In this document: piece after piece, positions 9,104 to 17,247 of the stretch
How positions within the stretch are numbered: position 1 is the first letter of the stretch
Layout of the letters: every line of letters starts with the position of its first letter
Assembly (NCBI GenBank): GCA_029098225.1
Contig: JAQXNX010000030.1
Location: 1-64,000, forward strand
Source of the DNA: Spirochaetales bacterium
GTDB taxonomy: Bacteria; Spirochaetota; Spirochaetia; Treponematales; Treponemataceae
DNA: 64,000 nucleotides
Reading direction: 5' to 3'
The notes under the pieces: generated by a model
Database searches by the model: none
The model's input: the letters and a program-made list of their open reading frames with translations, nothing else
Told to the model about the DNA's origin: nothing
Program-made: the position numbers and the translations under genes

Positions 9104-9131
9104 TTGAATTCTCCTATTTTTGGTATATAAT
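9104..9131 (+). promoter_or_regulatory. Promoter of the chemotaxis operon, positioned for leaderless mRNA
   Basis: TTGAAT (9104-9109) and TATAAT (9126-9131) are 16 bp apart. The TATAAT ends only 8 nt before the ATG at 9140, so transcription would begin about 2 nt upstream of the start codon. No Shine-Dalgarno is present. Confidence 0.6.
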
Positions 9132-9139
9132 GGTTCTAT

Positions 9140-11608
9140 ATGAGTGATTATCTTGACCCGAATAACGAAGAACTGTTGAAAGACTTCTTCGCAGAAGCAG
9201 AACAGCAGGTAGAACAGCTGGAGAGTAATATTCTCGTTATTGAAAATGATCCTTCAAATCACGAAGCGATTGATGAGATATTCCGTGCCGCACATACATT
9301 AAAAGGCGGTTCTGCAACAGTAGAAATGATGGAGCTTTCACATTTTACTCATACTGTAGAAGATGTGCTTGATGAAATCCGTTCTGATAGAATTAAGGTT
9401 GATGAAGATGTTGTAGATATCTTGCTGACTTCTATTGATGTTATTAAAGCAATGATGGAAGCCCGTCAAAACGGTTCTGTTTATGAAGAAAATATTGATG
9501 AAATAGTAAATAAACTTCATGCTTATATACCGGCAAAAGATGGTAAAAAAGCTGCCGCTCCAAAAGCAGCTCCTAAGCCTCAGGCTCCTGCACCTCAACC
9601 GGTTGCTGCACCTGTTGCTGCTGCTCCTGCAGCTGGAAGTGGACTTGTTTTACCTGATCTTTCGGAAGATGAATTTGCTGAATTAAAGCAGGCTTGTGAA
9701 GGAAATCAGAAGCTTTGGTGCGTTGCCGTTAAATTTGATGAAAGTAATCCTATGAATACTGTTGGTGGAATTCAGGTATTCGCCGCATTAAAGTCATCTG
9801 GAAACGTACTTAAAACTGTTCCTGATTTTGATGCACTTTACGAAGATCAGTTCTACGAAAATGTATTTTATTATATAGCAACTGAGTCAGATGGTGCTGC
9901 ACTTGAAGATGCGTCTTTCTTAAGCGATGTAACTTTAATAACAGATGCTCATCTAATTGAAGAAGCAGCTTCCGGAACAGCAAATGATCCAAATGTAAAA
10001 GCCGCTGCTCCTGCAGCTGCCGCTCCGGTTAAGAGTGCTCCAGAAACTCCTGCAGCACAAACTTCTTCTTCTCAAGATGCATTACTTCAGGATATTTTAA
10101 ATGATAATGTTCTTAAGCCGGAACCAAAAACTGCAGCAACTGCAGCTGCTTCTGGTGAAGAAACAAAAGAAGTTAAAAAGCCTGAACCTAAGAAAGAAGG
10201 CGGTCCTGCAGCTCATGTTCAGCAGGGCTCAATCTTGCGTGTAGATTCCCGAAGAATTGATAACCTTTTGAATCTTGTTTCCGAAGCTGTTATTACAAAG
10301 GCTTCATTCAACCAGTTATCTATTCAGACTGCATCGGAGCTTGCTAAATTCCAGACTCTTGAAGCAGAATTTAAAGAAAAATTCCATTCATTAATTGATG
10401 GAATTCCTACATATCTTGAAAATCTTAATAATGACGGCCTTTCTGTTAATGAATTAAGAAAGCAGTTAAATGAGGAATATGGTTCATTAGGTTCAATTTT
10501 TGATGAGTATGAATCTGAACTTAAGGGAATGACTGTTAAGTTTAAGGCTAATACACAGAATCTTGGTTCAATTGCAAGTGATTTGCAGGAAGGTGTAATG
10601 AAAATCCGAATGGTTCCTATCAATCAGATTTTCAGCCGTTTCCCTCGCGTTGTACGAGATTTGCAGAAAGACCTGAATAAGAAAATTGATCTGGTAATTG
10701 AAGGTGAGGATACAGAACTTGATAAATCGGTAGTAGAAGATTTGCTCGATCCAATCATGCACTGTGTACGAAATTCTGTTGACCATGGAATTGAAACTCC
10801 AGATATAAGAAAGGCAGCCGGAAAACCTGAAACAGGAACTGTACTTTTGAAGGCTTCTAATGAAGGTAACATGATCGTTATTGAAATTAAAGATGATGGT
10901 GCCGGAATTGATGTAGAAAAAGTTCGTAAGAAGGCTATAGATAAAGGTCTTATCCATCCAGACAAGGTTGTTTCTGATCAGGATGCATATCAGTTAATTA
11001 TGCAGCCAGGCTTCTCTACTGCAGAAAAGATTTCTAATATTTCTGGTCGTGGAGTTGGACTTGATGTTGTTAAGACAATGATTACAAATCTTAAAGGAAA
11101 CATCACTGTTAATTCCGCAAAAGGTAAGGGAACTTCTTTCGTAATTAAGATTCCATTAACTCTTGCAATTATTCAGGGTCTGCTCGTTAGAGTTGGAAAA
11201 GAGGTTTACTCAATTCCAATTGCAAACGTAATTGAAAGTCAGTGTATAAACATTAAAGAAATAAATCACATTGATAATTATGAAATTATGAATGTTCGTA
11301 ATGAAGTAATCAGCGTTCTTCGTCTTTCCAGACTGTTTGGTATTCAGGAATCTGTACAGACAGATGAGTGCTATATAGTAATTGTTGGTACTCAGGAAAA
11401 GAAGATTGGTGTAATGGTTGATTCTTTAATTGGTGAAGAAGACGTTGTAATTAAACCGTTAAAAGATCAGTTTACAAGTTCACCAGGAATTGCCGGTGCT
11501 TCAATCCTTGGAGACGGTTCTGTTTCTCTTATTATTGATGTTAGTCAGCTGCTTGAATTGGGTGTTAAGCAGGAATTACTTGCTCAGCAGCAGCTTATGA
11601 ATGGTTAG
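9140..11608 (+). CDS. cheA: Chemotaxis histidine kinase CheA
   Basis: An 822-residue soluble kinase that phosphorylates CheY in response to chemoreceptors. Domains in order: Hpt with phospho-acceptor His52 (AAHTLKGG); an Ala/Pro linker; a P2-like CheY-binding region (about 170-280); a second Ala/Pro linker; a dimerisation domain starting near LRVDSRRIDNLLNLVSEAV; the ATPase domain with N-box CVRNSVDHGIE, G1 DDGAGID and G2 GRGVGLDVV; and a C-terminal CheW-like domain (from about IIQGLLVRVGKEVYSIP). The dimerisation region is longer than in enteric CheA. It is the first gene of cheA-cheW-cheX-cheY, an order known in Treponema. The start lacks a Shine-Dalgarno; the promoter position suggests a leaderless transcript. 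Confidence 0.95.
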   Translation: MSDYLDPNNEELLKDFFAEAEQQVEQLESNILVIENDPSNHEAIDEIFRAAHTLKGGSATVEMMELSHFTHTVEDVLDEIRSDRIKVDEDVVDILLTSIDVIKAMMEARQNGSVYEENIDEIVNKLHAYIPAKDGKKAAAPKAAPKPQAPAPQPVAAPVAAAPAAGSGLVLPDLSEDEFAELKQACEGNQKLWCVAVKFDESNPMNTVGGIQVFAALKSSGNVLKTVPDFDALYEDQFYENVFYYIATESDGAALEDASFLSDVTLITDAHLIEEAASGTANDPNVKAAAPAAAAPVKSAPETPAAQTSSSQDALLQDILNDNVLKPEPKTAATAAASGEETKEVKKPEPKKEGGPAAHVQQGSILRVDSRRIDNLLNLVSEAVITKASFNQLSIQTASELAKFQTLEAEFKEKFHSLIDGIPTYLENLNNDGLSVNELRKQLNEEYGSLGSIFDEYESELKGMTVKFKANTQNLGSIASDLQEGVMKIRMVPINQIFSRFPRVVRDLQKDLNKKIDLVIEGEDTELDKSVVEDLLDPIMHCVRNSVDHGIETPDIRKAAGKPETGTVLLKASNEGNMIVIEIKDDGAGIDVEKVRKKAIDKGLIHPDKVVSDQDAYQLIMQPGFSTAEKISNISGRGVGLDVVKTMITNLKGNITVNSAKGKGTSFVIKIPLTLAIIQGLLVRVGKEVYSIPIANVIESQCINIKEINHIDNYEIMNVRNEVISVLRLSRLFGIQESVQTDECYIVIVGTQEKKIGVMVDSLIGEEDVVIKPLKDQFTSSPGIAGASILGDGSVSLIIDVSQLLELGVKQELLAQQQLMNG

Positions 11609-11616
11609 AGGTGTTT

Positions 11617-13038
11617 ATGGAAGCAGAAAATCAAGTTTTGGTAGCTACTGATGTAGCTTCTATGACAGAAGAAAATAACGAAAATGCCACTGTAATTGAT
11701 TTTAAGATGGTTACATTCTCGCTTGCAGGACGTGATTATTCTATAGACATTATGCATGTTAAGGAAATTGCAAAGGCAGGAAGATTTACTTATGTTCCTA
11801 ATGCACTTCCTTTCGTTTTAGGTGTTTATAACCTTCGTGGTGAAATTATCCCGATTCTGGATTTGCGACTTTTCTTCAATATTCCTGTAGAACCAAGAAA
11901 AGAAAATTCACTTGTTAATCTTCTTATTCTTACAGTTGAAGACCAGATTTTTGGTGTTGTTGTAGATAAAATTGACAAGGTTGTTGGTGTTCAGAAGAGT
12001 ACAATTCAGCCGCCACATCCTCTCTTTGGTGATATAAATATTAAATATATTGATGGTGTTGTAGAAGCAAATAAGAGACTTTATGTTTTACTGGACATAA
12101 CAAGAATTTTCTCTTCAAAAGAATCTCTTGAAGTTCATCAGAACAGACAGTTGCCTTATGCTCAGCATTCTGCAACACAGCAGAATACCAGTACTGTTAC
12201 AGCAAACGATGAACCAAGAATTAAAACTCCTGCTGAATTAGCTGGTAAGGTTGTTCCTCAAAGTTCAGCCCCTTCAAATACTGCAGCACCTTCTGAATCT
12301 GAAGTCGATTTAAAATTCATTAAGGAAAGTTTACAGAATTATGCAAAATTCTATGTTTCTTCTGTAAACGAACAGTGGATTACACGCCGCTATAATGAAT
12401 GGAAAAAAGAAACTGGCAGTACTACAGTTCAGCTTCAGACAGAAAATGATGCCAAAAAATTTATTCAGCCTTTCTGGTCTACATGTTCAGATGCATGGTG
12501 GACAGAAGCATATGCAAAAAATGTGGAAAAAGCTTTGCCTGATAATTCTGCAAAGCAGATTATTGTCTGGAATCCGGGATGCGGCAAAGGTATGGAAACA
12601 TATTCTTTGGCTTGTGTCCTTAAGAAAAGATATCCTAATGCAAAAATTAGGATTTATGCTCAGGATATAGATTTATTGAATGTTTCAAATGCTTCTTTAC
12701 TTTCTGTTCCTGAAAAACTTGCTTCTGACTGGTATGGTCCATATTTGACAAAAAAAGCAAATGGAGATTATACTTTTAGTCAGGAAATAAAAGACAGCAT
12801 AATGTTTGAATATCATGATTGTAAAAACACTAATGCATTACCAATGGTTGATGTTGTTTTTGCCAGAGATATTCTTTCTTTGATGGATGAAAATGCTCAG
12901 GAAGCTGTAGTTTCAGATTTTCTTGAGAAGATGAAGGGAAATGCAATTGCTATTATAGGCGAAAATGAAGCACTGCCTTCTGGATTCAGTTTTGGTGAGA
13001 AAACTGTAGATACCCTTGTGGTATATACTAAAGATTAA
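11617..13038 (+). CDS. cheW: CheW coupling protein fused to a CheR-like methyltransferase domain
   Basis: A 473-residue two-part protein. Residues about 25-170 are a CheW domain (KMVTFSLAGRDYSIDI, VYNLRGEIIPILDLR), which links CheA to receptors. After a Ser/Thr/Pro/Gln-rich linker, residues about 225-470 resemble the Rossmann part of CheR (WNPGCGKGMETYSLA, IRIYAQDIDLLNVSNAS, FARDILSLMDEN). Against CheR consensus motifs the SAM-binding GEEPYS is altered to GMETYS, the CRN-I-YF motif to ARD-LSLM, and the usual FFR is not seen, so methyltransferase activity is doubtful. Such hybrids are known in treponemal receptor arrays. AGAGGTG precedes the ATG at 11617, chosen over the in-frame GTG at 11611. 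It starts 8 nt after cheA. Confidence 0.85.
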   Translation: MEAENQVLVATDVASMTEENNENATVIDFKMVTFSLAGRDYSIDIMHVKEIAKAGRFTYVPNALPFVLGVYNLRGEIIPILDLRLFFNIPVEPRKENSLVNLLILTVEDQIFGVVVDKIDKVVGVQKSTIQPPHPLFGDINIKYIDGVVEANKRLYVLLDITRIFSSKESLEVHQNRQLPYAQHSATQQNTSTVTANDEPRIKTPAELAGKVVPQSSAPSNTAAPSESEVDLKFIKESLQNYAKFYVSSVNEQWITRRYNEWKKETGSTTVQLQTENDAKKFIQPFWSTCSDAWWTEAYAKNVEKALPDNSAKQIIVWNPGCGKGMETYSLACVLKKRYPNAKIRIYAQDIDLLNVSNASLLSVPEKLASDWYGPYLTKKANGDYTFSQEIKDSIMFEYHDCKNTNALPMVDVVFARDILSLMDENAQEAVVSDFLEKMKGNAIAIIGENEALPSGFSFGEKTVDTLVVYTKD

Positions 13039-13050
13039 TAGGAGATAAAA

Positions 13051-13533
13051 ATGCGAGTAGAGTATATTAATCCGTTTGTTGAAACTTCATTCCGTGTTCT
13101 TCAGGAGGTTCTTGGAGGCGCTGAAGTAAAGCGTGGGGATTTGTACCTAAAATCAACTGCAATGCCAGTTATGGGAGTTGCTGCTCTTGTTGGACTTGCT
13201 GGAGACGTAGAAGGACGTGTTCTTTTTGATATGACAATGGAGACAGCCCTTAATGTTGCATCAGCAATGAACGGAGAAACTTTACCACAGTTTGATGATT
13301 TGGCTAAAGCCACAATTAGTGAATTGGCTAACCTTATTACTGCTCAGGCTGTTACAAAGTTACACGAGCTTGGATTTAAGTTTGACTTGACTCCTCCAGC
13401 TTTGTTTGTTGGTCAGAAAATGGAAATTGCCGCTTTAGGTGGAACTACAGATAGTGTTGAAGCACTTATTGTTCCTCTTATTTCTGATTGCGGAAAAATT
13501 GAAGTTAATGTTTCTATTAGGGAACGTGCATAA
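13051..13533 (+). CDS. cheX: CheX, CheY-P phosphatase
   Basis: A 160-residue protein of the CheC/CheX/FliY phosphatase family. The signature helix with paired acidic/amide residues (E-x2-N) is seen in ISELANLITAQAV. The gene is cotranscribed with cheY, its substrate, as in other spirochaetes, where CheX dephosphorylates CheY-P and is needed for normal reversals. The ribosome binding site is AGGAGATAAAA. It lies 12 nt downstream of cheW and 23 nt upstream of cheY. Confidence 0.92.
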   Translation: MRVEYINPFVETSFRVLQEVLGGAEVKRGDLYLKSTAMPVMGVAALVGLAGDVEGRVLFDMTMETALNVASAMNGETLPQFDDLAKATISELANLITAQAVTKLHELGFKFDLTPPALFVGQKMEIAALGGTTDSVEALIVPLISDCGKIEVNVSIRERA

Positions 13534-13556
13534 ACTATTGGAAAGGAGTAAAGAAA

Positions 13557-13994
13557 ATGAAAACAACACAGGATTATCCTACAATTAATGAGCGTCCACC
13601 AGAGGGCCGAAAGGATGACGGAACTTCTTTTAGAGTTTTAGTTGTTGACGATTCTATGTTCGTAGCAAAGCAGCTTGGTCAGATCCTTAGTAGTGAAGGT
13701 TATGAAATTGTAGCTACAGCAGCTGATGGAAAAGAAGGCGTTGATAAATATAAAGAATTGTGTCCAAATGTTGATTTGGTTACAATGGATATTACTATGC
13801 CTAAAATGGATGGTATTACTGCTTTGGAACAGATTATGGCTTTTGATAAGAATGCAAGAGTTGTAATGGTAAGTGCTCTTGGAAAAGAGGAACTTGTTAA
13901 AAAGTCGTTAATGACTGGCGCAAAGAGTTATATCATTAAACCTCTTGACCGCAAGAAGGTTTTGGAAAGAATCTCAAAGGTTCTTCAGTCATAG
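13557..13994 (+). CDS. cheY: Chemotaxis response regulator CheY
   Basis: A 145-residue single-domain receiver with an N-terminal extension of about 22 residues compared with enteric CheY. The acidic pair Asp31-Asp32 (VVDDSMF), the phospho-acceptor Asp78 (TMDITMPKMDG), the conserved Ser (MVSALG) and Lys (YIIKPLD) are all present. CheY-P binds the flagellar switch and CheX removes the phosphate. The ribosome binding site is GGAAAGGAG. The last gene of the operon; a terminator follows. Confidence 0.95.
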   Translation: MKTTQDYPTINERPPEGRKDDGTSFRVLVVDDSMFVAKQLGQILSSEGYEIVATAADGKEGVDKYKELCPNVDLVTMDITMPKMDGITALEQIMAFDKNARVVMVSALGKEELVKKSLMTGAKSYIIKPLDRKKVLERISKVLQS

Positions 13995-14008
13995 TTTATA
14001 TTTGCAGA

Positions 14009-14039
14009 TGGGCTGTCTATTACTGGCAGCCCATTTTTT
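14009..14039 (+). terminator. Intrinsic terminator of the chemotaxis operon
   Basis: TGGGCTG (14009-14015) pairs with CAGCCCA (14027-14033) across an 11-nt loop, followed by six T. It sits between cheY and the convergent regulator gene. Confidence 0.8.
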
Positions 14040-14799
14040 ATGCAGTAATAAACTTTACAAACTGGTACATTCCATTAGTTTTTCTGATAATAAATTTACA
14101 TTGTTTGTCTTCTCTTATTTTGCTTCTTAATCTTGAGATAAGAACCTTTAGCGAGTTTTCAGAAATTTCTTTTCCATCCTTTTTATAGAATCTCTGAATA
14201 TCAGAGAGTGAAAGCAGAAAGTCTTTATTTGCCTGAAGAATAGAAAGCAGATAAAAAAGATTTTCTGGTAACTTGGCTCTTTTTTTGAATTCCAGAATAA
14301 AATCATTTTTTGTATTTCTTATATAATCCAGAGAATATTTTTTTGGAATCATATATTCAGGAAGCGGTTTTGGCTTTTGCATTAAGCTTATGTATGGCGA
14401 AAGCTCATCAGATTCAACCAGTTCTTCAAGGTCTTTAAATATTTCATCAAACTTTTCTATCTCTAATACCTTTTTATGTTCTTTTTGAGAATTCTGATTC
14501 AGCATTATTTGAGATTTCCAGTGTCTTGCTCTTGTAGACATTGTAAGACAGGGTTCATTATAAAATACTAAAGGAAGATTCAGCTTTTGCTTTAGAAAGA
14601 ATTTGTAAATATCAAAATCATCATGATTATAGGCAGTAAAATCCAAAACGAGCAAGTCTGGAGGTGTTTTTATATTCATCAATGCTGTTCCAATTTCCTG
14701 CTGATTTTGAAAGCAAAAACACTGATGTCCTTTTTCAGCAAGGTGATCGCAGATAATTTGACCAATATATGGCTGCATGGAATAAACAAAAACTTTCAT
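14038..14799 (-). CDS. Atypical response-regulator-like protein with winged-helix output
   Basis: A 253-residue protein. Residues 1 to about 105 look like a receiver fold (MKVFVYSMQPYIG, then PDLLVLDFTAY with Asp53), but the N-terminal acidic pair is replaced by YSMQ and no conserved Lys is seen, so normal phosphorylation is unlikely. A charged linker follows, then a C-terminal OmpR/PhoB-type winged helix (residues about 180-250) with NSLKVLISRLRSKIRED, the recognition-helix pattern, and the wing FIIRKTNGMYQF. It is probably a DNA-binding regulator controlled by something other than a kinase. It converges on cheY and is divergent from malQ. The Shine-Dalgarno is weak (AGAGAAAAG). Confidence 0.7.
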   Translation of the reverse strand: MKVFVYSMQPYIGQIICDHLAEKGHQCFCFQNQQEIGTALMNIKTPPDLLVLDFTAYNHDDFDIYKFFLKQKLNLPLVFYNEPCLTMSTRARHWKSQIMLNQNSQKEHKKVLEIEKFDEIFKDLEELVESDELSPYISLMQKPKPLPEYMIPKKYSLDYIRNTKNDFILEFKKRAKLPENLFYLLSILQANKDFLLSLSDIQRFYKKDGKEISENSLKVLISRLRSKIREDKQCKFIIRKTNGMYQFVKFITA

Positions 14800-14856
14800 A
14801 AATACTTTTCTCTTTTAGTTTTTAATTTATTGCTTTATAATATGCTATATCAAGTT

Positions 14857-14876
14857 TTTGTATTTGCACATACAAA
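14857..14876. promoter_or_regulatory. Inverted repeat upstream of malQ, possible operator
   Basis: TTTGTAT (14857-14863) and ATACAAA (14870-14876) form a perfect 7-bp inverted repeat with a 6-bp spacer, between the divergent regulator and malQ genes. The spacer carries a TTGCAC that could be a -35 element. The binding protein is unknown. Confidence 0.4.
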
Positions 14877-14939
14877 CTTTCTCTTATTTATATTTTTAGA
14901 TAATAAGCAGAAGTTATTCATTAAAAATTGGAGTTCATT

Positions 14940-16532
14940 ATGCAGCAAGTTAGAAAATCTGGAATTTTGCTTCATCCTACATCTTTGCCTGGAAAATACG
15001 GAATTGGAACCTTGGGCGAATATGCTTATAAATTTATTGATTATCTTGAAGAAGCTGGGCAAAAATTATGGCAGGTTCTTCCTTTGGGCCCAACCGGTTA
15101 TGGAGATTCTCCTTATGCGTCATTTTCTACTTTTGCAGGAAATCCTCTTTTAATTGATTTAGATAAGCTTGTAGAAAGAAACTGGTGTTTTAAAAAAGAT
15201 ATTATTCCATGCGAATATTTAAAGCCGGAAGGTAATGTAGATTTTGGAACAGTTGTATGGTGGAAGCTTCCTGTTTTGTTTTCTGCAGCAAAATATTTTC
15301 TAGCCAATGCAAATGAAGATGATAAGCTTTTGTATAAAGGCTTCTGTAAAAAATCTTCTTTGTGGCTTGATATGTATTGTATTTTTATGAGCATAAAAAA
15401 CTTTTATGATAAAAAAGCTCAGAAAGAAAATACTAATGCTTCTATCTGGTATTCTTACTGGCCAAAGGAACTTGCTTCATGTTCAAAAGAAGCTGTTGCT
15501 GAATGGAAGAAAAATCATAAAGAAGAGATTGAACTTTATAAAGTAATTCAGTTCTTTTTTGATATTCAATGGAATGAATTAAAATCTTATGCAAATGACA
15601 AAAATATTTTGATTATTGGAGATATTCCTATTTTTGTTGCAATAGACAGCGCAGATGTCTGGGCAAATCAGTCTCTTTTTCAGCTGGAAAAAAGCGGCAA
15701 GCCTTTATGTGTTGCAGGAGTTCCTCCAGATTATTTTAGTGCAACCGGACAACTTTGGGGAAATCCTTTGTATGACTGGGATGCAATGAAAAAAACTGGA
15801 TATAACTGGTGGATTATACGAATAAAAAGAATATTAGAATTAACTGATATTTTACGAATTGATCATTTCCGCGGATTTGAAGCTTACTGGTCTGTTCCTT
15901 TTGGCCAGGAAACAGCTGTTAATGGAAAATGGATAAAGGGACCGGGAATAGATTTATTTAAAGCTATTAAGAAAAAACTTGGAGATATTCCTATTATTGC
16001 AGAAGACTTAGGTGTTATTACTGATGAAGTTCGTGAATTGCGCGATGCATGCGGCTTTCCTGGAATGAAGGTTCTTCAGTTTGCATTCAATCCTGATGAA
16101 GCCAGACAGAACGGAATGACAAACTCCTTTTTGCCGCATAATTTTGAAACTTCAAACTGCATTGTTTATACAGGAACTCATGATAATGATACAATGCAAG
16201 GCTGGTTTGAAAATTGCAGCGATGAACAGCTTCTTTTAGTTTCTCAATATCTTCTTGGAAAAAAGCTTACAGTTTCTGAAGCAAAGAAAAAGGTTAGTGA
16301 TAAGACTCTTTGTAAAGAAATGATAAAGCTTGCCTTTGCTTCTTCTGCGCAATTCTGTGTAATTCCAATTCAGGATATTTTGTGCGTTGGAAACGAAGCT
16401 AGAATGAATGTTCCTTCTACAACAGGTTCAAACTGGTCCTGGAGGATGTCTAAGTCTGAGTTTAAAAATGGTTCCAGACTGGAAAAATTCTGTGATTATT
16501 TGAGTTTTATTACAGAAATGTATGGCCGCTAG
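14940..16532 (+). CDS. malQ: 4-alpha-glucanotransferase (amylomaltase)
   Basis: A 530-residue GH77 enzyme that transfers maltooligosaccharide units in glycogen and maltodextrin metabolism, in the cytoplasm. Family motifs: GILLHPTSLPGKYGIG at the N-terminus, QVLPLGPTGYGDSPY, ILRIDHFRGFEAYW (nucleophile Asp), IIAEDLGVIT (acid/base Glu) and YTGTHDNDTMQGW. An in-frame TTG at 14928 exists, but GGAG at 14930-14933 is well placed for the ATG at 14940. Its neighbour is a sugar-sensor-like kinase and regulator pair, so a regulatory link to alpha-glucan use is plausible but not shown. Confidence 0.95.
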   Translation: MQQVRKSGILLHPTSLPGKYGIGTLGEYAYKFIDYLEEAGQKLWQVLPLGPTGYGDSPYASFSTFAGNPLLIDLDKLVERNWCFKKDIIPCEYLKPEGNVDFGTVVWWKLPVLFSAAKYFLANANEDDKLLYKGFCKKSSLWLDMYCIFMSIKNFYDKKAQKENTNASIWYSYWPKELASCSKEAVAEWKKNHKEEIELYKVIQFFFDIQWNELKSYANDKNILIIGDIPIFVAIDSADVWANQSLFQLEKSGKPLCVAGVPPDYFSATGQLWGNPLYDWDAMKKTGYNWWIIRIKRILELTDILRIDHFRGFEAYWSVPFGQETAVNGKWIKGPGIDLFKAIKKKLGDIPIIAEDLGVITDEVRELRDACGFPGMKVLQFAFNPDEARQNGMTNSFLPHNFETSNCIVYTGTHDNDTMQGWFENCSDEQLLLVSQYLLGKKLTVSEAKKKVSDKTLCKEMIKLAFASSAQFCVIPIQDILCVGNEARMNVPSTTGSNWSWRMSKSEFKNGSRLEKFCDYLSFITEMYGR

Positions 16533-16533
16533 A

Positions 16534-17172
16534 CTAGTTCATTTTTGAAACCCATTCAATAGCCATTTGTCTTAACTCTGCTGAAGATTTGCAGTGGAGT
16601 TTACTTTTCATATTCTCTTTATGTGTATCTATGGTTTTTATGCTTACGTTAAGTTTGTCGGCCATTTCCATAGTGCCAATGCCTTTTCCTATTAAAGTAA
16701 AAATTTGCAGCTGTCGGTCAGAAAGTGTGCTTATAAAAGAAACATTATCTTCTGAATCTCCTTCAGATTTTACTCTGTTCTGTTCATTTTCGCTAAGATA
16801 AATTTTCCCCTGGCAAACTGTAGAAATAGCATCAAGAACTTTTGATTCGGCTTCAGCTTTCATAATATAGCCTTTTGCACCGGCCTTTATTGCACGTTCT
16901 GCATAAAATCTTTCATCGTGCATTGAAAGTATTAAAACTTTAATTTTTGAATTAATGTATAGAATTTCTTTTAAAACTTCTAAACCATCTTCTTTACCTA
17001 AATTTAAATCGAGGATTATTAGATCGGGAGATTTTTTAGAAAGATATTCAAGGGCTTCTGTTCTATCCTTTGCCATTCCTACAACTTTGTAGATATTTTC
17101 AGTTTCAATAAGTTGTGCAAGTCCTCTACTGAATAACGGATGATCATCAATAATAAATACTGAAATACTCAT
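16534..17172 (-). CDS. NarL/FixJ-family response regulator
   Basis: A 212-residue regulator with a full receiver (Asp9-Asp10, phospho-acceptor Asp55 in IILDLNLG, ILSMHDE, GYIMKAE) and a C-terminal LuxR-type helix-turn-helix (LSDRQLQIFTLIGKG, IKTIDTHKENMKSKL). It is transcribed divergently from the HisKA_3-type histidine kinase gene 75 bp away, its most likely partner. The ribosome binding site is AAGAGGA. It converges on malQ with almost no gap, so the two genes probably do not share a transcript. Confidence 0.9.
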   Translation of the reverse strand: MSISVFIIDDHPLFSRGLAQLIETENIYKVVGMAKDRTEALEYLSKKSPDLIILDLNLGKEDGLEVLKEILYINSKIKVLILSMHDERFYAERAIKAGAKGYIMKAEAESKVLDAISTVCQGKIYLSENEQNRVKSEGDSEDNVSFISTLSDRQLQIFTLIGKGIGTMEMADKLNVSIKTIDTHKENMKSKLHCKSSAELRQMAIEWVSKMN

Positions 17173-17247
17173 AATAATCCTCTTGCAATTATTTTACCAT
17201 ATTTTTTTAAATTATAGTATAATAACAATAGGAATTCGTAAATATTT

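Noticed and set aside
14928..14939. TTG start for malQ
   Set aside because: GGAG overlaps it and is correctly spaced for the ATG at 14940.
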